A DNA stretch of 11,467 nucleotides, taken from assembly GCA_030433055.1 (NCBI GenBank), contig JAUILJ010000168.1, positions 1 to 11,467 on the forward strand, given 5' to 3'. Shown here piece by piece: positions 1-6,813 of the stretch. The notes below the pieces were generated by a model that worked only from the letters and a program-made list of their open reading frames with translations, had not been told where the DNA came from and did not search any database. The stretch comes from Polyangia bacterium. GTDB lineage: Bacteria; Myxococcota_A; Polyangia; Polyangiales; Polyangiaceae. The translations under genes were made by a program, and so were the position numbers. Every line of letters starts with the position of its first letter. Within the stretch, counting starts at the first letter, position 1.

Positions 1-719
1 TCGAGGATGCGCACCTGCTCGTCGTGGACAAGCCAGCGGGCTTGGTCGTGCACCCTGGAGCCGGGCACGCTTCCGGAACCTTGGTCAACGGCTTGCTCGC
101 GCGGCCAGGGTTCGAAGTGTTGCCCGTCGACCCACGCGACCCTGAGGGGTTTCGTCGTCCAGGGATCGTGCATCGCTTGGACAAGGACACCAGCGGTCTC
201 CTGGTGGTGGCGCGAGACGCCTCAACGCGAGAAGGCCTGAAGGTTCAGTTCGAATCACACAGCATCGACCGTGAGTATCGCGCGCTGACACTTGGCGTGC
301 CGAAAGAGGGACGCATCGATACGTTTCACGGTCGTCATCCCGTGCACCGTCAACGGTTCACCTCGCTCTGCGACGGCGGCCGTCGCGCGGTGACCCAAGT
401 GCAGGTGCTCGAGGCCTTGGGGGTTGCCGCACTCGTCAGCTGCCGGCTGGAAACGGGGCGGACCCACCAGATTCGAGTGCACCTGGCGGAGCAACGCAAG
501 ACGCCGATCCTTGGGGATACGCTCTACGGCAGACGCTCCCAAGACCCGCGGCTGATGCAGCTGACGGAGTCGTTGGGGCGTCAGGCGCTCCACGCGGCCG
601 AGCTTGGCTTCGTTCATCCGGTTTCGGGAGAACGTCTGCTGTTCAAGAGCGCGCCCCCGAGCGATTTCGAGTCAGCGCTGCGCGCGCTTCGGGAGTGGGA
701 GCGCCACGTTACAGCTTGA
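1..719 (+). CDS. RluD/RluA-family 23S rRNA pseudouridine synthase, 5'-truncated
   Basis: The enzyme isomerises specific uridines in structured RNA, usually 23S rRNA, to pseudouridine in the cytoplasm. The reading frame is open from base 3, so the gene begins left of the window; 238 residues are visible. Counting from the first full codon, VDKPAGLVVHPG lies at about 8-19 and the family signature HRLDKDTSG at 57-65, with Asp60 as the catalytic aspartate. The substrate-binding motif ETGRTHQIRVH and the following GDTLYG complete the catalytic core. Family members of 300-330 residues carry an N-terminal S4 RNA-binding domain, which would lie in the missing 80-90 residues. The GTG at 24 is internal to a conserved segment and is not the start. 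The stop overlaps the end of the convergent LRR gene by 11 bp. The family is clear. RluD rather than RluC or another RluA-type member is an inference from overall resemblance. Confidence 0.93.
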   Translation, partial: EDAHLLVVDKPAGLVVHPGAGHASGTLVNGLLARPGFEVLPVDPRDPEGFRRPGIVHRLDKDTSGLLVVARDASTREGLKVQFESHSIDREYRALTLGVPKEGRIDTFHGRHPVHRQRFTSLCDGGRRAVTQVQVLEALGVAALVSCRLETGRTHQIRVHLAEQRKTPILGDTLYGRRSQDPRLMQLTESLGRQALHAAELGFVHPVSGERLLFKSAPPSDFESALRALREWERHVTA

Positions 720-1644
720 GCTTCGCTCCGAAGCGCTGCTTGAGCTTTGCTCTCGCGGAGTCGCCGATCTCAGGGTTGACCAGCACCTCGAGGCTCTCGA
801 GTCCCTTCAGTGTCTTGGAGCTTGCCAGGGCTTTGGCGCCGACGTCGCCGATGTCGTTGGCGCTCAGATCGAGCTGACGCAGGGTGCTGAGGTTGGTTGC
901 GCCTGCGAGGGCCTGCGCTCCAGCATCTCCGATCGCGTTCCCGGCGAGGGCTAATAGCTCCAGCTGCTTCAAGCTCGCGGCGTTGGCGAGGGCCTGTGCG
1001 CCTTCCTCCCCAATGTCGCAGCCGAGCAGGAACAACTGTCGCATGTTGGTCAGCGCGGACGAGCGCGCCAGCGCCGAGGTCCCTTCCGGGCCGATGGGAT
1101 TCATCGTGAGGTCCAGGGTGGAGAGGCCAGCCAACGGTGGACTTTCAGCCAGGCTCTGGGCGCCCTCTTCGCTGATGTCGTTTCCGCTGAGATTCAGGGT
1201 AGAGAGCTTTGGAGCGCGCAGGTCGCGGAGCAGCGAAGCGCCATCGTCCCCGATGTCGTTGCCGCCCAAATCGAGCTCCTCGAGTGACGCGAAGTCAGCC
1301 GCCACGAGCGCTTTCACCCCGTCGGGGCCGAGTTCGTTCTCGCTGAGATCCAGCGACACGATGGAGCTCACCTTCGAGAAACCCGCGATCGCTCCACCTA
1401 GCTCGGGCCCTAAGTCTTTGCCTGAGAGCGTGACGTGGGTCGGATCGCTCAGCTGATCGAGCCGGCGTTGCACCGCGGAAACACTGTTTGCGTCCTCGAA
1501 GGCGCTCTCGTCTGCCTGGGTGTGGCGCTCTCCGGCGGGAGTGCCGGGCGATGCGCCGGACCCTCCGCAGCTGACGAGCAGCGACAGGCCGAGCAGCAAC
1601 GGAAAGAGCGTGCTCCAGCCGGTGCGGCTTCGGGAAGCGGACAT
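709..1644 (-). CDS. leucine-rich-repeat lipoprotein (ribonuclease-inhibitor-type repeats)
   Basis: This 311-residue envelope protein has an N-terminal signal peptide: basic residues 5-7, a hydrophobic core at about 12-24, and lipobox LVSC with Cys26 as the lipidated residue. A low-complexity Gly/Ser/Ala linker follows. From about residue 68 to 305 there are roughly nine repeats of 25-28 residues with the pattern LxxLDLSxNxIGDxGAxAL, as in ribonuclease-inhibitor-type leucine-rich repeats. These normally build a curved solenoid that binds protein partners. No enzymatic domain is visible, so it is probably an exported scaffold or recognition protein; the ligand is unknown. The gene is monocistronic-looking: 180 bp separate it from the flippase-like gene, and a candidate promoter lies just upstream. 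An AGGAG lies only 1 nt before the ATG, closer than normal, so translation may be weak or nearly leaderless. The last repeat departs from the consensus, as capping repeats often do. Confidence 0.85.
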   Translation of the reverse strand: MSASRSRTGWSTLFPLLLGLSLLVSCGGSGASPGTPAGERHTQADESAFEDANSVSAVQRRLDQLSDPTHVTLSGKDLGPELGGAIAGFSKVSSIVSLDLSENELGPDGVKALVAADFASLEELDLGGNDIGDDGASLLRDLRAPKLSTLNLSGNDISEEGAQSLAESPPLAGLSTLDLTMNPIGPEGTSALARSSALTNMRQLFLLGCDIGEEGAQALANAASLKQLELLALAGNAIGDAGAQALAGATNLSTLRQLDLSANDIGDVGAKALASSKTLKGLESLEVLVNPEIGDSARAKLKQRFGAKLKL

Positions 1645-1652
1645 GCTCCTAC

Positions 1653-1682
1653 GTATATCAAAGCTGGCGCTATGGCAGGCAA
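1653..1682 (-). promoter_or_regulatory. candidate promoter of the LRR lipoprotein gene
   Basis: Read on the minus strand, TTGCCT (1682-1677) resembles a -35 box and GATATA (1659-1654) a poor -10 box, with 17 bp between them. The -10 ends only 9 nt before the ATG, which would give a very short or absent leader. It is A/T-rich relative to its surroundings. The match is weak and rests on eye inspection alone. Confidence 0.25.
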
Positions 1683-1686
1683 CGCG

Positions 1687-1713
1687 AATGCTGCCGTTGC
1701 GTGGAGCAGCATT
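1687..1713. repeat. inverted repeat (8-bp arms) upstream of the LRR gene
   Basis: AATGCTGC (1687-1694) and GCAGCATT (1706-1713) are perfect reverse complements separated by 11 bp. The outer GCGA/TCGC bases extend the symmetry with a 2-nt slip. It lies immediately upstream of the candidate -35 of the LRR gene and 112 bp beyond the stop of the flippase-like gene. It could therefore be an operator dyad (half-site centres 19 bp apart, about two helical turns) or an RNA hairpin. Confidence 0.45.
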
Positions 1714-1767
1714 GTCGCGCTGTCTTCGGGGTGATCGGCGGCGAGCGGGCGCCTCGAGATGAGTCGC

Positions 1768-1799
1768 GGGTTGGTGATGACGCGCCTCACCCCCAACCC
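1768..1799 (-). terminator. hairpin downstream of the flippase-like gene, possible terminator
   Basis: GGGTTGG (1768-1774) can pair with CCAACCC (1793-1799), and TGA/TCA pairs continue the stem after a small internal bulge. The structure begins 26 nt past the stop of the minus-strand membrane-protein gene, where a transcription end is expected. No run of T follows on the minus strand, so it is not a canonical Rho-independent terminator. Confidence 0.35.
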
Positions 1800-1824
1800 C
1801 AGACAGATACGAATGCTCGGGAGG

Positions 1825-2814
1825 TCAGCTCGGGGTGTGTTCGATCTCGAGTGGCTCGGCTTGTTCCCTGAGCAGATGCGGGAAGCGGCGGCGCAGCACG
1901 GCGAGCGCCATGAAGCCAACGAGGACCGCCCACCACAGGGTGGCCAACCTGACGAGCAGCATCGCGCTCGTCGCGGCTCCGTGGGGGACGTGTGCGAGCT
2001 GCACGAGCTGCTCTCGAATCAGAGCTTCTGCGATCCCAAGTCCGCCGGGTACGGGGACTACCGCACCCGCCAGGGTCGCCGTAGCGTAGAAAAAGATCGC
2101 GAGAGGAACCGGAACGTGAAACCCGAAGCCCGTCAGCAGCAGCCAGAGCGCGAAGCCCTCACAGCCCCATCCGACGACCGACAACAGCGTCGGGATCAGC
2201 AGCGCTCCGGGGCTCGCGACGACTCGCAGCGAAGCCACGGACTCTCGCAGCTTCGGGGCCAGGCGATTGAGCCGTCCGGTGCTGCCTTCTGCCTTGCGCA
2301 CGAGCCAGTTCATCGGCGCTGGCCAGAGGATCAACACCAGGCCGATCGACACCATCACGGTTCCAGCGATCGCCCACTTGAGACCGCCCTCGAAGCCGAT
2401 GGACCCCAACGCGATCAGCAGGATGACGGCGATTACATCGGTGAGTCGCTCGGCGATCACGATCGGCGCCGTGCGCGGCATGGGGACGGAGTGGGTCTCC
2501 GCCAGCACGGCGCTCTTGAAGACCTCTCCAACTTTCCCTGGCGTGACCGTCAGCACGAAGCCTGACAAGAACACCAAGAAGCTCTCGAACTTTGGGACTC
2601 CGCGCACGTCGAGGCGCGCCAGGTAGTACTCCCATTTGGCGAAGCGGAGCACGTAGTTGAACGAGGCCAGCCCCAGCGCACCCGCGAAGGTCCACCACTG
2701 AAAGCCGCCCAGGCTGGCGCGGACTACGCTGATCCCGGAGTAGATGACGAAGGCGCCGTAAATCAGCACGCCGAGCAACAGCGCGATGAGCACGCGCCTA
2801 AGAAAGCGATTCAT
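1825..2814 (-). CDS. lysylphosphatidylglycerol-synthase-TM / UPF0104 family flippase-like membrane protein
   Basis: This 329-residue inner-membrane protein has about eight hydrophobic segments, starting with residues 8-25 and ending at about 285-307. Diagnostic motifs of the LPG_synthase_TM (UPF0104, YbhN-like) family are present: PGKVGE at 92-97, AERLTDV at 121-127, WGCEG at 216-220 and PVPGGLGIAE at 254-263. The family includes the flippase half of MprF, and many stand-alone members are annotated as putative lipid or glycolipid flippases. The MprF aminoacyl-transferase domain is absent, so lysyl-PG synthesis is not expected. The C-terminal tail (from about 308) is basic then acidic and probably cytoplasmic. 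The ATG has no clear Shine-Dalgarno. It follows the upstream small membrane-protein gene by 39 bp in the same frame, so the two are probably cotranscribed. The substrate is not readable from the sequence. Confidence 0.88.
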   Translation of the reverse strand: MNRFLRRVLIALLLGVLIYGAFVIYSGISVVRASLGGFQWWTFAGALGLASFNYVLRFAKWEYYLARLDVRGVPKFESFLVFLSGFVLTVTPGKVGEVFKSAVLAETHSVPMPRTAPIVIAERLTDVIAVILLIALGSIGFEGGLKWAIAGTVMVSIGLVLILWPAPMNWLVRKAEGSTGRLNRLAPKLRESVASLRVVASPGALLIPTLLSVVGWGCEGFALWLLLTGFGFHVPVPLAIFFYATATLAGAVVPVPGGLGIAEALIREQLVQLAHVPHGAATSAMLLVRLATLWWAVLVGFMALAVLRRRFPHLLREQAEPLEIEHTPS

Positions 2815-2853
2815 TGAGCGATGAGTTCTGCTGGTGCGGAGCCGCCCGACTGG

Positions 2854-3138
2854 TCAGCTGCGCTTCTTGTACTGGTAGATACGCACTCCCCAGAAGGCGA
2901 GACCGACGAGCAACAGGAAGCCACCCACCACGCCGATCCCCCAGTCAGGCCATCCGAACTTGCCGTTGGCCAGGCCATGAGGGCGCACCTCGACGACGCG
3001 GGCTTTGGGGGGGCCCGCGTCTCCGGCGTCAGGCTGGAGCCCAAGGCCGCCAGAGGCGTGGATTCTGGCCAGGGCAGGCATGGGGTTGGAACGCATCCGC
3101 GCTTCGCTTACACGTCGCAGTCCCTCGAGGCAACTCAC
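2854..3138 (-). CDS. small single-span membrane protein, unknown function (start uncertain)
   Basis: This is a predicted protein of up to 94 residues with one strong C-terminal membrane span (about 66-87, from PDWGIGVVGGF to FWGVRIYQ) and a basic tail YQYKKRS. The segment before it is Gly/Pro/Ala-rich with an acidic patch (QPDAGDAG). The frame stays open upstream to a stop at 3229-3231, and no candidate start has a convincing ribosome site. GTG at 3138 gives 94 residues, ATG at 3096 gives 80 and ATG at 3081 gives 75. No signal peptide is visible, so the protein may be tail-anchored, or the N-terminus may be misread because of a sequencing frameshift. It sits 39 bp upstream of the flippase-like gene, in the same direction and frame, which suggests one transcript. 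The membrane span argues for a real gene; the function is unknown. Confidence 0.5.
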   Translation of the reverse strand: MSCLEGLRRVSEARMRSNPMPALARIHASGGLGLQPDAGDAGPPKARVVEVRPHGLANGKFGWPDWGIGVVGGFLLLVGLAFWGVRIYQYKKRS

Positions 3139-3258
3139 AGGCTCAATGGGTAGACCGCCGAGCCACGGTGGGGCTTGGCCGGCCCGGCGCTGTCGCGGCC
3201 TTAGCCCTGCACAGCTCGACGATTCGGGCTAAGCTCGCCCCGCCTTTCTGGAGCTTAT
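3139..3258. promoter_or_regulatory. divergent intergenic control region before moxR-type gene
   Basis: This 120-bp spacer separates the leftward small membrane-protein gene from the rightward ATPase gene and so should hold at least one promoter. It contains the inverted repeat CTTAGCCC (3200-3207) and GGGCTAAG (3226-3233), perfect over 8 bp with an 18-bp spacer. The repeat ends 25 bp before the GTG start. No convincing -35/-10 pair was identified. The ribosome site GGAG (3250-3253) lies 5 nt before the GTG at 3259. Confidence 0.4.
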
Positions 3259-4272
<1,014 letters not shown>

Positions 4273-4291
4273 CCGGTGGACCACGGTCTGG

Positions 4292-4306
4292 CCGAGATCT
4301 GCTCGG
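4292..4306 (+). terminator. short GC hairpin after the MoxR gene, weak terminator candidate
   Basis: CCGAG (4292-4296) and CTCGG (4302-4306) form a 5-bp stem with a 5-nt loop, 19 nt after the MoxR stop. A T-richer but interrupted stretch (gctttcgcttcc) follows. The stem is short and the T run poor, so this is only suggestive. It would separate MoxR transcription from the ACP operon. The rest of the 208-bp spacer holds no recognisable gene. Confidence 0.25.
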
Positions 4307-4480
4307 GCTCGCTTTCGCTTCCATTCGTCTCTGAGCGCCATTCCTTCTCGTCGGCGCTGGCATACGACCGCGCGTCCCGGCGCGCCTCTCACCGGAGGGC
4401 GGGGGCGTACATGGGTGGGGTCGCGCCAGCTCCGATGAGCTGCCGTTTTTTCCGAGGCCGGGCTATGCTGTGGAGGTCTC

Positions 4481-4741
4481 ATGGATGACGCCGCGCTGCG
4501 CTTGAAGATCAAAGAGCTGATGATCCGGGAGCTCGATCTGAGCGACCTCGACCCTGCGGAGATCGACGACGAGAGCGCTCTGTTCGGTGAGGGTTTGGGT
4601 CTCGACTCCTTGGATGCGCTGCAGCTGGCGATCGCCCTCGAGGAGGAGTTCGACGTCAGCATCCCTGAGGGTGAAGCGGCCAAGTCCATCTTTGCGAGCG
4701 TGAGCGCGATCGCGAAGCACGTTCAGCAACAACACTCATGA
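4481..4741 (+). CDS. acyl carrier protein (type II, aryl-polyene-like)
   Basis: This 86-residue acidic acyl carrier protein holds growing acyl or ketoacyl chains on a 4'-phosphopantetheine arm. The attachment motif GLGLDSLDALQLA is at 38-50, with Ser43 the predicted modified residue. The preceding DDESALFGEGLG and following LEEEFDVSIPEG match the helix I-II loop and helix II of type II carrier proteins. The form FGEGLGLDSLDAL is reminiscent of carrier proteins from aryl-polyene and flexirubin-type clusters rather than of housekeeping AcpP, by recall and not by search. GGAGG at 4472-4476 lies 4 nt before the ATG. The stop overlaps the start of the downstream ketosynthase in an ATGA, so the two are translationally coupled. 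It is expected to be the dedicated carrier for the two ketosynthases. A matching phosphopantetheinyl transferase is not in the window. Confidence 0.94.
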   Translation: MDDAALRLKIKELMIRELDLSDLDPAEIDDESALFGEGLGLDSLDALQLAIALEEEFDVSIPEGEAAKSIFASVSAIAKHVQQQHS

Positions 4742-6813
4742 GCGTTCGGGTCGCGGTAACCGGGCTGGGAGCGGTGTGTGGACTGGGCGCGGGCGCGCGC
4801 AGCATCTTCGATTCGCTGCTGGCATCGTCCGTTGCCGTGCAGAATCGGGCCGAGGTTCAGGAACGACTGGGGGCCGGGATCGTCAGCCTGGCGGAGCTGC
4901 CGCTGTCCTCGGCTGATGGCGCGGGGCAAGCCGGAGCGAGCCGCACGGAAGAGCTGGGTCTACTTGCACTTCGCGAGGCGCACGATCACGCCGGTTCGGC
5001 GGCGCAGGGCCCCGTCGGATTGGTGTGGGGAACGACCACCGGCGGTCTGCGTGAGACGGAGCTGTGTCTGGCCAATTTGGCTGATGAACGCGGAGCAACG
5101 GAGCTCGCACCGCTGTTCGCGTTTCCCATCTCTGGGTTGGTATCCCGCTCGAACCGCATCCTTGGCAGCGTTGACCGCGCGCGCACGGTTTGCTCCGCCT
5201 GCTCGAGCGGAGCGCTCGCCATTGCTCTGGGGGCGGCCTGGGTGCGAGGTGGTCTGTGCGAGCGCGTCTACGTTGGCGGCGCAGACGCGCTGTGCGCGAC
5301 GACGCTGCTGGGCTTCGGTGCCTTGGGACTACTCGACCCGATTGGAGGCCGGCCCTTCGATAGCGAACGAGCGGGCCTCTCATTGGGGGAGGGGGCTGGT
5401 TGCCTCGTGCTCGAGGCGGGCGATGCTGCCGTGCGCCGGGGAGCATCGGTTCTCGCATGGCTGGACGGGTGGGCTTGCGGGGCCGAAGCGTTCCATGTCA
5501 CCCAGCCCGAACCCGGAGGAAACACTCCTGCGAGGCTGATTCGTGCTGCCTTGAGCCGTGCTGGGCTGGAGTCGAGCAGGATCGGCTACGTCAACGCTCA
5601 CGGAACCGGTACCGTGCGGAATGACGACGCGGAGATCGAAGCGCTGGAGCGTGTGTTCGAAGCTGGATTCGCGTCGCCACGCGTCTCGTCATGCAAAGCT
5701 CAGATCGGGCACACGCTGGGGGCTGCCGGCGCGCTGGAGGCAGTGTTCAGCGTGCTGGCCTTGTCGGAGGGCTGCCTCCCGCCCAATGCTCGCCTCGCGC
5801 AGAGCGGCCACCCGAGCCTGATTGGTCGCGCGAGCGAGCGAGTACGCTGCGAGGCCGTGATCAGCAACTCGTTCGGATTTGGGGGAATGGATGCGGTGCT
5901 GTGCTTCGCGCAGCCGGATGGCGATCCATCGGGGCGCCAGGAGTTCTCACCCGCGCCGGTGTTCGTCTCGAAGAGTCTGGTCATCGGCCCCAGCGAGAGT
6001 CAGGACCCGAGGAATGTCCCAGATCGTGGGGCGCTCCTCGACAAGGACCGCTCGCGACGTTTCGATCCTCTCTCCGTGCTCGTCAGTGCTTGCGCCGAGC
6101 GCTGCCTGGAGGGTGTGCCGCTCGAGCCAGAGCGCCCGATCGGATTGTTTCACGGCACCGCGTTCGGCTTGGTCTCGCGTGCGCAGCGGTTCCTAGACCG
6201 CGCGCGGAGGTCGGGCGCGAGCCGCGTTCCGCCACTCGACTTTCCCCTGCTCTTGCCCAGCGCTCCTTCTGGCAACGCCTCGATCTACGCAAAGCTCCAC
6301 GGTCCCGCTGCCGCTGTTTCCCGCCTGGTCGCCTCGGCGCACGCAGCGCTGCACGCCGCATTGGAGTGTGTGAGCCTTGGGGAAGCCCCTCACGCGCTCA
6401 GCATTGCGACCGAGCCGCTGGATGAAATCTCGCAACGGGCCGGAGAAGTGCTGTTTGGGGTCGCTCCCGCGCCCGTGTGGGGTGCTGCCGGCCAATTGGT
6501 TCAGCGTGTTCCTCTCGATGAGGACAGCGTTCAGGTGCTGGACTGGGGCGAAAGCGACGGGGGACTGCCTGGCGCTCCCGAGGGGCGTGCCGTTGCTTTT
6601 CTGGGCGGAAATGACCGGAGCCTCGAACCCGATTTCGGCGGCTGGGCGCTGTCCGCCGTCCAGCAGGACAGCAGTATCGAAGGGCTAGGCGCCTTCGCGA
6701 TCGAACGTTGCCTGACGGCCTTGAGACGCGAGGAGGCGGACTGTGGGCTGGTCGTCGACGTGGTCGAGGGGCGTTGCTTGTTCACGCTGTTCGGGAAGGC
6801 GCCACCTCGTTGA
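4738..6813 (+). CDS. beta-ketoacyl synthase fused to a degenerate ketosynthase (CLF-like) half domain, protein 1
   Basis: The first ~395 of 691 residues form a complete ketosynthase, which condenses an acyl chain with a malonyl-type extender on a carrier protein. It starts VAVTGLGAVCGLG (5-17). It has the nucleophile Cys155 in SACSSG, His288 in NAHGTG, Lys320 and His325 in KAQIGH, and GFGG at 380-383. The region 402-691 is a second, partial ketosynthase-like unit: RRFDPLSVLVSACAERCLE (440-458) aligns with the helix before the active site, IGLFHGTAFG (468-477) with the N-terminal core strand, and HGPAAAVSR (521-529) with the pre-nucleophile strand. The nucleophile position is Val531 instead of Cys. 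No second HGTGT or KxxxGH motif is present, so only an N-terminal half exists. This recalls the Cys-less chain-length-factor partner (PF13723-like) of aryl-polyene systems, here fused in cis. It is coupled to the ACP by ATGA and to the next gene by TTGA. Confidence 0.9.
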   Translation: MSVRVAVTGLGAVCGLGAGARSIFDSLLASSVAVQNRAEVQERLGAGIVSLAELPLSSADGAGQAGASRTEELGLLALREAHDHAGSAAQGPVGLVWGTTTGGLRETELCLANLADERGATELAPLFAFPISGLVSRSNRILGSVDRARTVCSACSSGALAIALGAAWVRGGLCERVYVGGADALCATTLLGFGALGLLDPIGGRPFDSERAGLSLGEGAGCLVLEAGDAAVRRGASVLAWLDGWACGAEAFHVTQPEPGGNTPARLIRAALSRAGLESSRIGYVNAHGTGTVRNDDAEIEALERVFEAGFASPRVSSCKAQIGHTLGAAGALEAVFSVLALSEGCLPPNARLAQSGHPSLIGRASERVRCEAVISNSFGFGGMDAVLCFAQPDGDPSGRQEFSPAPVFVSKSLVIGPSESQDPRNVPDRGALLDKDRSRRFDPLSVLVSACAERCLEGVPLEPERPIGLFHGTAFGLVSRAQRFLDRARRSGASRVPPLDFPLLLPSAPSGNASIYAKLHGPAAAVSRLVASAHAALHAALECVSLGEAPHALSIATEPLDEISQRAGEVLFGVAPAPVWGAAGQLVQRVPLDEDSVQVLDWGESDGGLPGAPEGRAVAFLGGNDRSLEPDFGGWALSAVQQDSSIEGLGAFAIERCLTALRREEADCGLVVDVVEGRCLFTLFGKAPPR

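Noticed and set aside
1759..2565. 268-codon plus-strand frame rich in Gln/Arg/Asp
   Set aside because: Antisense shadow of the flippase-like gene; the opposite strand has clear family motifs and membrane spans.
4464..4469. TATGCT as a -10 box for the ACP gene
   Set aside because: The transcription start would fall within the ribosome site and no -35 is present at the right spacing.
6708..6809. Extended N-terminus for the second ketosynthase from a start at 6708
   Set aside because: The added 34 residues are out-of-frame reading of the end of protein 1, Gly/Arg-rich, and precede the true ketosynthase first strand.
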